A DNA stretch of 64,000 nucleotides, taken from contig MU008151.1 in the NCBI GenBank assembly GCA_010909165.1, forward strand, positions 186,001 to 250,000. Reading direction: 5' to 3'. The stretch comes from Anthoceros angustus (Eukaryota; Streptophyta; Anthocerotopsida; Anthocerotales; Anthocerotaceae). The translations under genes and the position numbers were made by a program. Numbering within the stretch: position 1 is the first letter of the stretch; each line of letters starts with the position of its first letter. The notes beneath the pieces were generated by a model. It searched no databases. It was given only the letters and a program-made list of their open reading frames with translations, and was not told where the DNA came from. Below, piece after piece: positions 11,069 through 21,009 of the stretch.

Positions 11069-13557
11069 TGTGGCGCGACTTTCGCTGATGGCCAGCCGGG
11101 CGCGCACAATCCCGTGTCGTTGTAGGAAGGAGTTCGTTCCACAGGGAATGGTCTCGTGCTTATTCCGCACCGAGCTCTACAACCTATCGCTGAGCGGACT
11201 TCATCATGTTGGGTCCGGCTCCACAACCCTAAGTGTGTGGCCTCCACAACTCGTCGGACCAGACCACCGGACCTTCCAACAAACCCGCCGGGTTTCTCCA
11301 AGTACCGGAAAGGTTTAGCGACGCTGCCTCCGCCGATCTACGACTTGTGCCGGCCCAAAGACTCAACTCGTCCGCCAACTCCACCTCAACACACGCCGTA
11401 ATACCCGACCCTTCTCCTTATCCATTCTCACTGAGTCACAACACCCACACGCTGATGTATTCACACCAGCCGCCTTTGCCCTTCCTACCGCTTCACGCTC
11501 ATGGAGAAGTAGCTTGCACTGCAACCCCACTGCTCCAGCAGCCTCCAAGGATGGCTTCCGCCCACAGTCGCCCCAAGCGCCTCTAATCCCTCCTACCGCT
11601 TCATGCTCATGGAGAAGTAGCTGCACTGCAACCCCACAGCCTGCTCCAGCAGCCTCCAAGGATGGCTTCCACCCAGTCACCCCAAGCGCCCTAATCCTCC
11701 TACCGCTTCACGCTCATGGAGAAGTGGCTTCAGCTGCATCCCCACACCTGCTCCAGCAGCCTCCAAGGTTAGTCTCGCACCCGAGAAATCACCCGCGAGC
11801 ACCTCCAGCTCAGTCCGACCCCGCCGCACCCATCAAGCGTGTTGGCGGAGCTCTCGCCACCGAGCTCTAAACACATCCCTCTACCACCAATTAATCGCAC
11901 GGACGCAGAACTCACTCCGCCTCGAGCACAAGGCAAGAGCACACGGAGCGCCAAGATGGTACGGATAGTCCGCCTTGGACGCCAGCCTTCCTATATACTC
12001 CCATACCCTAACCTAACCCGCCTATGTATGTATCCTAACCGCTATGTATGTACCCTAACTGGTCGTGGTAACGCCGGACGTAGCTCATCATCACCGGACT
12101 TCTTGCACCAATCGCCAAACAAGAGATCCATGCCAGCGATGCCCACCAAACTAAACCACCGGACCTCGCCCGACGGACCACTCGTCGGACCTCGCCCGAC
12201 GGACCACCGGACCTCTCAAGGACGGACCACCGGACCTTCCAACAAACCCGCGCCTTTGTTGAAGGTTCTTGTCACCAGATACGACCGGACCTCGCCGGAC
12301 CTCGCCCGACGGACCACTCCGCCGATCTCGTACTCTAGCGGCCCAGACTCCTCAACTCGTCCGCCAACTCCACCTCAACACACCGCCGTGCCGACCCTTC
12401 TCCTTATCCATTCCCCCGGTGGTCACAACACCCACACGCCGATGTATTCACACCGGCCGCCTTTGCCCTTCCTACCGCTTCACGCTCATGGAGAAGTAGC
12501 TTTGCGAACCTACACCACCGTTCAGCCTCCAAGGATGGCTTCCGCCAGTCGCCCCAGCGCCTCTAATCCCTCCTACCGCTTCATGCTCATGGAGAAGTAG
12601 CTGCACTGCAACCCCACAGCCTGCTCCAGCAGCCTCCAAGGATGGCTTCCACCCAGTCACCCCAAGCGCCTCCTAATCCTCCTACCGCTTCACGCTCATG
12701 GAGAAGTGGCCCAGCTGCATCCCAGCCTCCGTTCAGCCTCCAAGGTTAGTCTCGCACCCGAGAAATCACCCGCGAGCACCTCCAGCTCAGTCCGACCAGT
12801 GCACCCATCAAGCGTGTTGGCGGAGCTCGTCACGAGCTCTAAACACATCCTCTACCACCAATTAATCCTCGCACGGTGACGCAGAACTCACTCCGCCTCG
12901 AGCACAAGGCAAGAGCACACGGAGCGCCAAGATGGTACAGGATAGTCTTGGCTCGACGCCTTCCTATATACTCCCATACCCTAACCTAACCCGCCTATGT
13001 ATGTATCCTAACCGCTATGTATGTACCCTAACTGGTCGTGGTAACGGGACGAGCTCATCATCACCGGACTTCTTGCACCAGCCTCGCCAAACAAGAGATC
13101 CATGCCAGCGATGCCCACCAAACTAAACCACCCAGACCACTCCGACCTCGCCGGACGGACCACCCCGCCGACCTCTCAAGGACGGACCACCCGCCTGACC
13201 GCCCGGACGGACCACTCCTGGCCGGACCTCGCCCGACGGACCACCCGCCGACCGCCCGACGGACCACCGGACCTCGCCGGACCTCGCCCGACGGACCACC
13301 CGCCCGCCCGGACGGACCACTCCGGACCTCGCCGGACGGACCACTCCGGACCTCGCCCGGACGGACCACTCCGCCGACCGCCCGGACGGACCACTCGTCG
13401 ACCGCCCGACGGACCGAGGGTCTAGGGATTGCACAAGTGCAATCCGCCAAAAATGGCCTTATTGGCTAACTCCTCCCTATCCCTCTTAACAGTAACGACC
13501 CGAAAAAAAAGCAAAACAAGCCGCCAAGAGTACGGACATCGGATTTGGCACTCCACA
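11069..13557 (-). repeat. Left (3') LTR with internal duplication
   Basis: This LTR matches the right LTR over its start (tgtggcgcgacttt, ttgtaggaaggagttcgttcc) and its end (gggtctagggattgcac to ggcactccaca). It is about 0.95 kb longer because the segment at roughly 11.5-12.1 kb is repeated at 12.46-13.08 kb. Its 13.13-13.42 kb part is a GC-rich minisatellite of cggacctcgcccgacggacca units. Copies differ mainly by small deletions. Confidence 0.8.
12248..12291 (+). repeat. 44-bp exact copy of PEF-gene sequence inside the left LTR
   Basis: The 44 bases are identical to 10190-10233 in the PEF coding region (ccgcgcctttgttgaagg to cgaccggacc), same orientation, about 2 kb away. They sit where the duplicated LTR segments join, after ttccaacaaa, and are absent from the matching places at 11290 and in the right LTR. 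Confidence 0.85.
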
Positions 13558-13575
13558 TACTCCCCTTCTCATCTG
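13558..13575 (-). other. Polypurine tract of the LTR element
   Basis: On the minus strand this reads cagatgagaaggggagta, immediately before the left LTR. Its place and purine content are as expected for plus-strand priming. Confidence 0.7.
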
Positions 13576-14435
13576 TTGGCGGCCTCGCCAACACCCCAGG
13601 CAATACTCCGCTCTTTCCGTCGGGCTCTCCCCTTCTCATCTTTTACTACCTCCTCAGGTGTCAGCAAGTCCGGCAACATTGGGAACCTTTTTTACCAAGA
13701 TTCATCCTCCGTTGAGGATGAGTCGCCCTCCTCCTCCGAGGTTGATGTGTCGTCCTCCCCAGCGCCCGTGGTCATCTTCTTTCTCCCTTTGTGCATGCTG
13801 GGCCTCCCGCTAGATTCGCACCCTCGGCGTCCGGTCCTGTGCAACCTCCCTACTTCTGTATACTCCACAAACTGCCCGACTATTACACCCATCCGCAACC
13901 GCAATCTGGCAGCCGTCCTACTCCTACCTACTAACTCAGGCAGCAGTCCACAACAATTCCACCCCAAGGCGCAAAAATGTGGCGCGACTTCATGGATGTA
14001 GGCGCACAATCCGTGTCGTTGTGGTATGAGTCCGTTCCCAAGAGAATGATAGCTCCGTTGCCGCCCGATTCTCACCTTTCTCGGGTCCACTTCACCTTAA
14101 CACACTCAATCCTAGTTTACACCCTATTTATAACGTTCACGAGCAGGCCGGCGTGGCCAAGCGTTTAAGGACCCGTTTGCGTCACTTCATTCGTCACTCG
14201 TTTCTTGATCCGTTCCTCTCATCGCTCTCTCTACACTTATCAACCTTGGAAAGAACGGGTGGCTACAGGGCCAGACCTCCTCGTTGCTCCCGGCCTCTCC
14301 GGCTCACACCTCCCGGGCCACACGCTCCCGGTCCTGACGTTGGACCGCCGCCTCACGCGACGGGTCCCCGACCGTCCTTCCTCGCACACACCACCACACG
14401 TTAAGTCCGTCACGGGACCTTGATCCGCCTCCCGA

Positions 14436-14493
14436 GTCGTTGTAGTATAGTGGTATTCGCCGCCACGCGGGTGACCCGATTCGATCGGCGCCA
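14436..14493 (+). pseudogene. tRNA-Asp-like relic A
   Basis: It starts gtcgttgtagtatagtggt, identical to the 5' half of plant tRNA-Asp, and ends tcgatcggcgcca. About 17 nt are missing, including most of the anticodon arm, so it cannot be a working tRNA. It directly abuts the next LTR-like unit. Confidence 0.7.
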
Positions 14494-14980
14494 AAAATGT
14501 GGCGCGACCACCGATGGATGTACCGCGCACAATCCCGTGTCGTTGTGGTATGGAGTCCGTTCCCAAGAGAATGATAGCTCCGTTTGCCGCGCTTCAGCCG
14601 ATTCTCACCTTTCTCCGGGTCCACTTCACCTTAACACACTCAATCCTAGTTTACACCCAGCTATTTATAACGTTCACCGAACAGGCCCGGCGTGGCCAAA
14701 CGTTTAAGGACCCGTTTGCGTCACTTCATTAAATCCTCGTTTCTTGATCCGTTCCTCTCGCTCTCTCTACACTTATCAACCTTGGAAAAAACGCAGATCA
14801 GGACCTCCTCGTTGCTCGCCGGCCTCTCCGTCCGGCTCGCACACCTCAAGTACCTCCGGCTCACACGTTCGGTCCGCTCGGCGTTGGACCGCCGCTCTCG
14901 AACAAGGGTCCTCGTCGTCCTTCCTGCACACACCACCACACGTTAAGTCCGTCACGGGACCTTGATCCGCCTCCCGAGTC

Positions 14981-15046
14981 GTCGTTGTAGTATAGTGGTA
15001 AGTATTCCTGTCACGGGTGACCCGTTCGATCCTCGCAACGGCGCCA
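14981..15046 (+). pseudogene. tRNA-Asp-like relic B
   Basis: This is the most complete copy at 66 nt. The 5' acceptor and D-arm (gtcgttgtagtatagtggta) are intact. The anticodon region reads attcctgtcacg, containing GTC. The 3' end reads cgcaacggcgcca. Several bases are missing from the anticodon and T stems against the usual ~75 nt including CCA. Confidence 0.75.
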
Positions 15047-15524
15047 AAATGTGGCGCGACTTTCGATGGATGTACGCGCACAATCCGTGTCGTTGTGGTA
15101 TGGAGTCCGTTCCCAAGAGAATGATAGCTCTTTCAGCTTGATTCTCACCTTTCTACGGGTCCACTTCACCTTAACACACTCAATCTTCGTTACACCCAGC
15201 TATTTATAACGTTCAAACAGCCCGTGGCCAAACGCGTTTAAGACCCGTTTGCGTTTCGTCCTGCGTCACCGTTTCTCTCACCGTTCCTCTCATCGCCTCT
15301 CTACACTTATCAACCTTGGAAAGAACGCAAGTGGCTACATGGGTGACCTCCTCGTTTGTTCACGCCTCTCCGTCCGGCTCACACACCCTCCCGTACCTCC
15401 GGCTCACACGTTCGGTCCGCTCGGCGTTGGACCGCCGCTCTCGAACAAGGGTCCTCGTCGTCCTTCCTCGCACACACCACCACACGTTAAGTCCGTCACG
15501 GGACCTTGATCGATCTCCCGAGTC

Positions 15525-15585
15525 GTCGTTGTAGTATAGTAAGTATTCTCAGTCCACGCGGGTGACCGGAGATTCGATAGCGGCA
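15525..15585 (+). pseudogene. tRNA-Asp-like relic C
   Basis: It starts gtcgttgtagtatagt and keeps cacgcgggtgacc and gattcgat, but the 3' end is shortened to cggca. It is 61 nt long with multiple small deletions. It is followed by aaa and a new LTR-like unit. Confidence 0.65.
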
Positions 15586-16459
15586 AAATGTGGCGCGACT
15601 TTCCGATGGCCAGGCGCGCCACAATCCCGTGTCGTTGTGGTATGAGTCCGTTCCCAAGAGAATGATAGCTCCGCTTTGCCCGATTCTCACCTTTCTACGG
15701 GTCCACTTCACCTTAACACACTCAATCTTCGTTTACACCCAGCTATTTATAACGCTTCACCGAACAGCCCGTGGCCAAACGCGTTTAAGGACCCGTTTGC
15801 GCTTCATTCACTGCTTTTCTTGCCCTCTCATCGCTCTCTACACTTATCAACCTTGGAAAGAACGCAGAGCACGCCCTCCCACGTTGCTCCCGGCCTCCGT
15901 CCGGCTCAGACACCTCCCGTACCTCCGGCTCACACGCCCTCCGGCGTTGGACCGCCGCTCTCGACGAACAAGGGTCCTCGTCGTCCTTCCTCGCACACCA
16001 CCACGTTAAGTCCGGGCCTGTGACCTTGACCGCCTCTCCGTCGCCGTGCTCGCACTCGGGACTCGCGTTAGCAAGAAGACGCCCAAGGGTGCAAGAACGC
16101 ATCAACACCAAGAGAAAGATACTTTACTAGAGCGGCCTCATTTCTTATACTACGCCCAAGGTCGGCGTCTTTATTACACCTATTACGGTGATGGCTACCA
16201 AGATGCCCTAATCGCCGCCTACCATCCTATTTCCTCCCCTATCTCCTTCGTCAGGTGGAATGGGTTCCGCCGGATGGGTGGTCCAATCTCCGTCTCACAG
16301 CTTGTGGCGCTCCCAATCGGATGATCCGTGAGGCGGGCCCTCCTCTCTCCGGAATCCTGTCGGGTTGGGCTACCGGGGCCAAGGCCGACAACCACGGCGT
16401 CATCCTCCCCAGCCTCCCACAGGTCCCTCGCCGGGGCCATTCACTCCCTAGCGTAAGTC

Positions 16460-17650
16460 GGCGGGGCTCCTCATGCCGCAGCGGGACCTCGAGGTCTGCC
16501 TCGACTCAACTCGTGAGTCCGCTATTTCCGAGTCCGCCGGGTCCGACCTTGTCTGGGTCCGGACCTCGGTCCCGTCTTCCGAGGTCCCACGACTCCGCAA
16601 GCAGATGAGAAGGGAGTATGTGGAGTGGCGATACTTCCTTCGGTACCGAGGCCCGCCGAAGGACCCCTTGGAACATTTGGATGAGTCATGCATCCGATCC
16701 CTCCCCATTGAAGTTCGGCGCGACACGAAATCCTCCACGGTTTCACTCTCTCCTTCTTACCTCCAAAGAGGGAGTACGCTGCTTGGTCGACGTTGTTGCC
16801 ATCGTCGCCCGGCAAAGTTTGAGGAACCGCCCCTACTTCCGGCGTGGTGCTACTTCTTCCTCACGATCCGACAAGTCCACCGCACTTACCTGTGGTGTCC
16901 TCGCCTCGAGCTCGTTGCCACGTGCTACGGGCGCTCGCGCACAACGTCCGGCTCTCTTAGCAATTCCCCTTAACACCTCACGCCCTCCACGATCCACGCT
17001 TTACCAACGATTTCATTCCCAACGGCGCCAAAATGTGCGCGACTTTCCGATGGCCAGCGCGACAATCCCGTGTCGTTGTAGGAAGGAGTTCGTTCCACGT
17101 GGAATGGTCTCGTGCTTATTCGCCTCGAGCTCTACAACCTATCGCTGAACGGACTTCATCATGTTGGGTCCGGACCTCGGTCCGGTCTTCCTTCGAGGTC
17201 GGGCGACTCATGTAGCAGATGAGAAGGGAGTATGTGGAGTGGCGATACTTCCTTCGGTACCGAGGCCCGCCGAAGGACCCCTTGGAACAGCTGGATGAGC
17301 TGTGCATCCGATCCCTCCCCATTGAAGTTCGCTCGCGACACGAAATCCTCCACGAAGGTTTCAGCGTCTCTCTCCTTCTTACCTCCAAAGAGGGAGTACG
17401 CTTGCTTGGTCGACGTTGTTGCCATCGTCGCGCCCGGCAAAGTTTGAGGAACCGCTCCCCTTACTTCCGCCTGGCGTGGTGCTACTTCTTCCTCACGATC
17501 CGACAAGTCCACCGCACTTACCCGTGGGCTGGTGTCCTCGCCTCGAGCTCGTCGTCTTTCACGTGCCTGCGCTCGGAGCGCTCTGGCGGTCACAACGTCC
17601 GGCTCTCTTAGCAATTCGTCCTTAACTACCTCACGTCCTCCACGCATCCA
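16460..17650 (-). pseudogene. Gag-like region, duplicated and frameshifted
   Basis: Minus-strand frames next to the primer site encode a Gag-like sequence: YSLFGGKKERDAETF, VEDFVSRANFNGEGSDAQ, LIQLFQG. The pattern (acidic VEDF, small residues, then a leucine-rich LFQGSL stretch) resembles the retrotransposon gag family. A second, shorter copy lies at about 16.46-17.03 kb, and an LTR-start plus primer-site fragment (17021-17180) separates the two. Frameshifts follow LIQLFQG in both, so no long Gag is produced from this sequence as written. Confidence 0.55.
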
Positions 17651-17674
17651 CGCTTGCTACGGAACGATTTCATT

Positions 17675-17691
17675 CCCCGGCAACGGCGCCA
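17675..17691 (-). other. Primer-binding site (tRNA-Asp)
   Basis: The plus strand reads ccccggcaacggcgcca, the 3' end of plant tRNA-Asp including CCA. The element-sense minus strand is its complement. It is followed by aaa and the right LTR. A degraded second copy lies at about 17018-17030. Confidence 0.8.
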
Positions 17692-17694
17692 AAA

Positions 17695-19238
17695 TGTGCG
17701 CGACTTTCCGATGGCCAGGCGCGCCACAATCCGTGTCGTTGTAGGAAGGAGTTCGTTCCACGAGGAATGGTCTCGTGCTTATTCGCCTCGAGCTCTACAA
17801 CCTATCGCTGACGGACTTCATCATGTTGGGTCCGGCTCCACAACCTAAGTGTGTGGCCCTCCACAACTCGTCGGACGGGGCGCGCACCCGGACCTTCCAA
17901 CAAACCCCGCCTCGCCCAACCGACAGGTTTGCGACGCTGCCTCGATCCACGTACTCTAGCGCCAAGACTCCTCAACTCGTCCGCCACAACTCCACCTCAA
18001 CACACACGCGTAACACCCTTCTCCTTATCCATTCCGGCCCGAGTCACAACACCCACACGCCGATGTATTCACACCGCCTTTGCCCTTGGTGCTTCACGTT
18101 GCGGAGTAGCTTTGCACTGCAACCCCTGACCACCGTTCAGCCTCAAGGATGGCTTCCGCCCAGTCGCCCAAGCGCCTCCTAATCCTCCTACCGCTTCACG
18201 CTCATGGAGAAGTAGCTTTGCGACCGCAACCCCCATGCGCCCACCTGCCCGTTAGCCTCCAAGGATGGCTTCCGCCAGTCACCCCAAGCGCCTCCTAATC
18301 CTCCTACCGCTTCACGCTCATGGAGAAGTGGCTTGCACTGCATCCCCACGACCTCCGTTCAGCCTCCAAGGTTAGTCTCGCACCCGAGAAATCACCCGCG
18401 AGCACCTCCGAGCTCAGTCCGACCGGCCACCACCCATCAAGCGTGTTGGCGGAGCTCGTCACGAGCTCTAAACACATCCTCTACCACCAATTAATCGCAC
18501 GGTGACGCAGAACTCACTCCGCCTCCTCGAGCACTCAAGGCAAGAGCACACGGAGCGCCAAGATGGTACCGGATAGTCTGCCTTGGACGCCAGCCTTCCT
18601 ATATACTCCCATACCCTAACCTAACCCGCCTATGTATGTATCCTAACCTCGCTATGTATGTACCCTAACCTGGTCGTGGTAACCACGGACGTAGCTCATC
18701 ACTCACCGGACTTCTTGCACCAAGCTCGCCAAACAAGAGATCCATGCCAGCGATGCCCACCAAACTAAACCACCGCGAGACCACTCGTCGGACCGCCCGG
18801 ACGACCACCGTCGGACCTCGCCGGACAGACCACCCGCCGGACCTCGCCGACGGACCACTCCGTGACCGCCCGGACGACCACTGCCGACCGCCCGGACGGA
18901 CCACTCAGACCGCCGACGGACCACCCGACGCCCGACCAGACCACTCACGGACCTCACCGGGACGGACCACTCCGCCGGACCGCCGACGGACCACCCGCCG
19001 GACCTCGCCCGACGGACCACCGCCGACCGCCCGGACGGACCACTCCGTGACTCGCCCGGACGGACCACTGGTCCGACCTCGCCCTGACGGACCGAGGGTC
19101 TAGGGATTGCACGTAAGTGCAATCTGGCCGAAAATGGCCTTATTGGCTAACTCCTCCCTATCCCTCTTAACAGTAACGACCCGAAAAAAAAGCAAAACAA
19201 GTCGCCAAGAGTACGGACATCGGATTTGGCACTCCACA
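17695..19238 (-). repeat. Right (5') LTR
   Basis: It runs from tgtgcgcgacttt to ggcactccaca and matches the left LTR at both ends. It contains tatatactcccataccctaac, then tandem ccgcctatgtatgtatcctaacc, and the GC-rich cggacgga minisatellite at 18.78-19.09 kb. Relative to the left LTR it has many 1-6 nt deletions and insertions. Confidence 0.8.
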
Positions 19239-19243
19239 ACAGA
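19239..19243. repeat. Target-site duplication, right copy
   Basis: The bases acaga follow the right LTR and match 11064-11068. The interrupted minisatellite (gtatatagagata) resumes after them. Confidence 0.8.
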
Positions 19244-19377
19244 GTATATAGAGATAACCATAGAGTATGTAGAGGTGACCACAAGTCACATGCTTATCCA
19301 CAAGAGGTAAACACAAGTCATATGTTTATCCACAAAAGTTATAGCGATCTATCAGGGTTAGCCATCTATAATTGTTA

Positions 19378-19892
19378 TGCCTAACCATAAGAGTTATGAC
19401 TATCTACTAGAGTTATGGCTATCCACAAGAGTTATAACAAGCTTAGGTGGTAAGAGCTTTTAGAGCCCAGATTAGCCACGCCAGCTTTGTTTTGTTAGCA
19501 CACCTCAAAGGTGTACAGCCATCTACAATTGTTATGCCTAACAAACGGCTTAGGCCAAATGGACACACATTTATAAGAACGCCGTGATTAAGCATCCTGA
19601 GCCTAGATCGGTACTTAGATGGGGCGCCTAAAGGGAGTGGATGCCCTTGGTGCAAGTAGCTTAGGCACACCATGGTACAAGTTGTCAAGTACCAAGTCCC
19701 ATGACGGAAATCCGTCCTTAGTGGACTCAAATAAAATTCTTCTTCATTCTTCTTCTAACCATAAGAGTTATGACTACCTACAAGAGTTATGGCTATCCAC
19801 AAGAGTTATAACAAGCTTAGGTGGTAAGAGCTGTTAGAGCCCAGGTTAGCCACGCCAGCTTTGTTTTGTTAGCACACCTCAAAGGTGTACAG
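19378..19892. repeat. Direct duplication of a ~140-bp segment around a SINE
   Basis: The sequence taaccataagagttatgac to cacctcaaaggtgtacag occurs at 19380-19518 and 19757-19892 with few changes. The SINE-like repeat lies between them. Noncoding. Neighbouring DNA at 19290-19450 holds short repeats of agttatggctatccaca. Confidence 0.7.
19546..19756 (+). mobile_element. SINE-like repeat, (TTC)n tail
   Basis: About 210 bp from ggcttaggccaaatggacac to a ttcttc tail. Copies occur at 43279-43485 and, inverted, at 54491-54686. The 3' end gtcccatgacgg, ccttagtggac, aaataaaatt followed by a trinucleotide run closely matches the LINE 3' ends in this window. Flanking taac bases on both sides suggest a short target duplication. 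Confidence 0.65.
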
Positions 19893-19897
19893 ATACG

Positions 19898-19979
19898 CAC
19901 ACTATGTACTTGGTTCTAAATGTACACTGTAATATCATCACACTATGTACTTGGTTCTAAATGTACACTCTAATATCAT
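19898..19979. repeat. Two tandem 41-bp units
   Basis: The unit cacactatgtacttggttc, taaatgtacact, ctaatatcat is present twice in a row. Noncoding, just downstream of the SRX 3' end. Confidence 0.7.
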
Positions 19980-20113
19980 CGAACATATATACATATAATA
20001 AATATACACTCCAAATATGTACATACATACATGGACACCAGTCCCAAGGGCCAAGCTGCTATGCTAAGCAGCTTCTTGCATTTGATTTGATTTCAACCCC
20101 TTGCAGCCATGAT

Positions 20114-21009
20114 TCAACGCAAATGGTGCCTGCAGAGACCAAGACTCAGAACAACACACCAAAGAAAACGAGCAGACTTCTAACCGGTCTGGAGCAGCAA
20201 GGCTAACTTGAGGAAAAGCAAGAGGGGAGGGTTCACCTGAGAGTTTCTATCGTACCACGCCGAATCTTACATCGAATCGTCGGCAGGCCAAGCCTTTGAT
20301 GAGCTTCAAATCGATGACATCCTGAAAACCCTGTCAGGAAGCAAACCCCAGCGACTGTAAGTGATGTTGAGCTGCCACAGTGCACGGGGGCAACCTAACC
20401 TGACAAAACAAATCAGATGAAACTCACCATAGTAGACACCCTCGACTTCCAAAATGTCGATCTGTTCACACGCCAGCACAATCCTTGTCAAAATCTCACC
20501 CCCAACTAGCAGGGACCAGAGCAGAATATTTACGATGCCTTAACTCACTGGCTCTTGTAGTCCAATTTCAGCGATGCTGTCCATCAGGGCTTGCACTTTG
20601 TCCGGGTCATTTGTCCGAGTCCGGAGTAAGGGCCGCCTTATTTGATCAAGCGGGAGGTCTGCCACAATTGGCCCTCTCCTCTTCACAGCGACTCCACCTG
20701 CCAACCTCGCGACCTCAAAATGTTTACCACACTGAATACCTACGGAAACAAGGTTTCGCGCCTATAGGTCTCACTCGCACACCAAGCATGAATCCAGCCT
20801 GCTGCTAAGGCAGCAGTAAACAGAAAGAGGGGCATGGAAATGCACCGTTTTGAGATGCGCCGCTGCACCGAATTGCGAGCCTCGGGGATTGCTGTGCCGG
20901 ACATGCCTGTGGCAGGCCCAGCCAGGCCGGTAGCAGTAGGAGCTGCATTGTTGGCGACAGTCTCCAGGTACGCGCAATCGAATCTGCCAGAGGTGGTGGA
21001 TTCACACAA
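20114..21009 (-). CDS. SRX: Sulfiredoxin
   Basis: Sulfiredoxin reduces over-oxidised (sulfinic) 2-Cys peroxiredoxins using ATP; the plant enzyme acts mainly in plastids. Five minus-strand exons (20775-21009, 20549-20697, 20428-20461, 20237-20330, 20114-20129) joined at GT-AG introns of 77-107 nt give 175 aa. The core is clear: PLDQIRRPLLRTR, NDPDKVQALMDSI, DILEVEGVYYG, then the catalytic FSGCHRFEAHQR (Cys144) and the conserved end ETLRHHLR. The end is split so that the last exon codes only for the final residues. Exon 1 is not conserved with other SRX; it is basic and hydrophobic like a transit region. Its ATG could be 21009 or an internal one near 20904, and exon 1 is less certain than exons 2-5. 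Fragments of this gene recur at many other places in the window. Confidence 0.9.

Larger units (their letters stand above)
13978..16035 (-). repeat. Four tandem ~540-bp LTR-like units, three ending in tRNA-Asp-like sequence
   Basis: Units start at 13978, 14498, 15050 and 15589, each with aaaatgtggcgcgac. Each contains cgttcccaagagaatgatagc and ccacttcaccttaacacac. A cttatcaaccttgg motif precedes a GC-rich part that ends in cacgttaagtccgtcacgg. The start resembles the host element's LTR but the body differs (ttgtggtatg in place of ttgtaggaag), so these are probably a second, related LTR/primer-site family stacked in tandem inside the element. Confidence 0.7.
11069..19238 (-). mobile_element. 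Non-autonomous Ty3/gypsy-like LTR retrotransposon, gag-like coding only
   Basis: The element begins TGTGGCGCGAC and ends GGCACTCCACA and is flanked by a 5-bp duplication acaga. A 17-nt site matching the 3' end of tRNA-Asp (17675-17691) lies just left of the right LTR. A purine-rich tract (as read on the minus strand) abuts the left LTR at 13558-13575. Orientation is therefore minus: the right LTR is 5', the left is 3'. The 4.1-kb internal region contains gag-like pieces next to the primer site and about 2 kb of tandem LTR/tRNA-like units. No protease, reverse transcriptase, RNase H or integrase could be seen. That suggests a TR-GAG/LARD type mobilised in trans. The two LTRs differ strongly in length (2,489 against 1,544 bp). 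Confidence 0.85.

Noticed and set aside
13061-13469. Overlapping open frames rich in DGP/RTS or VRPG repeats on both strands
   Set aside because: They arise from the GC-rich cggacgga minisatellite inside the LTR, which lacks stops in several frames.
14436-15585. Functional tRNA-Asp genes
   Set aside because: All three copies lack 9-17 nt from stems and cannot fold as a cloverleaf.
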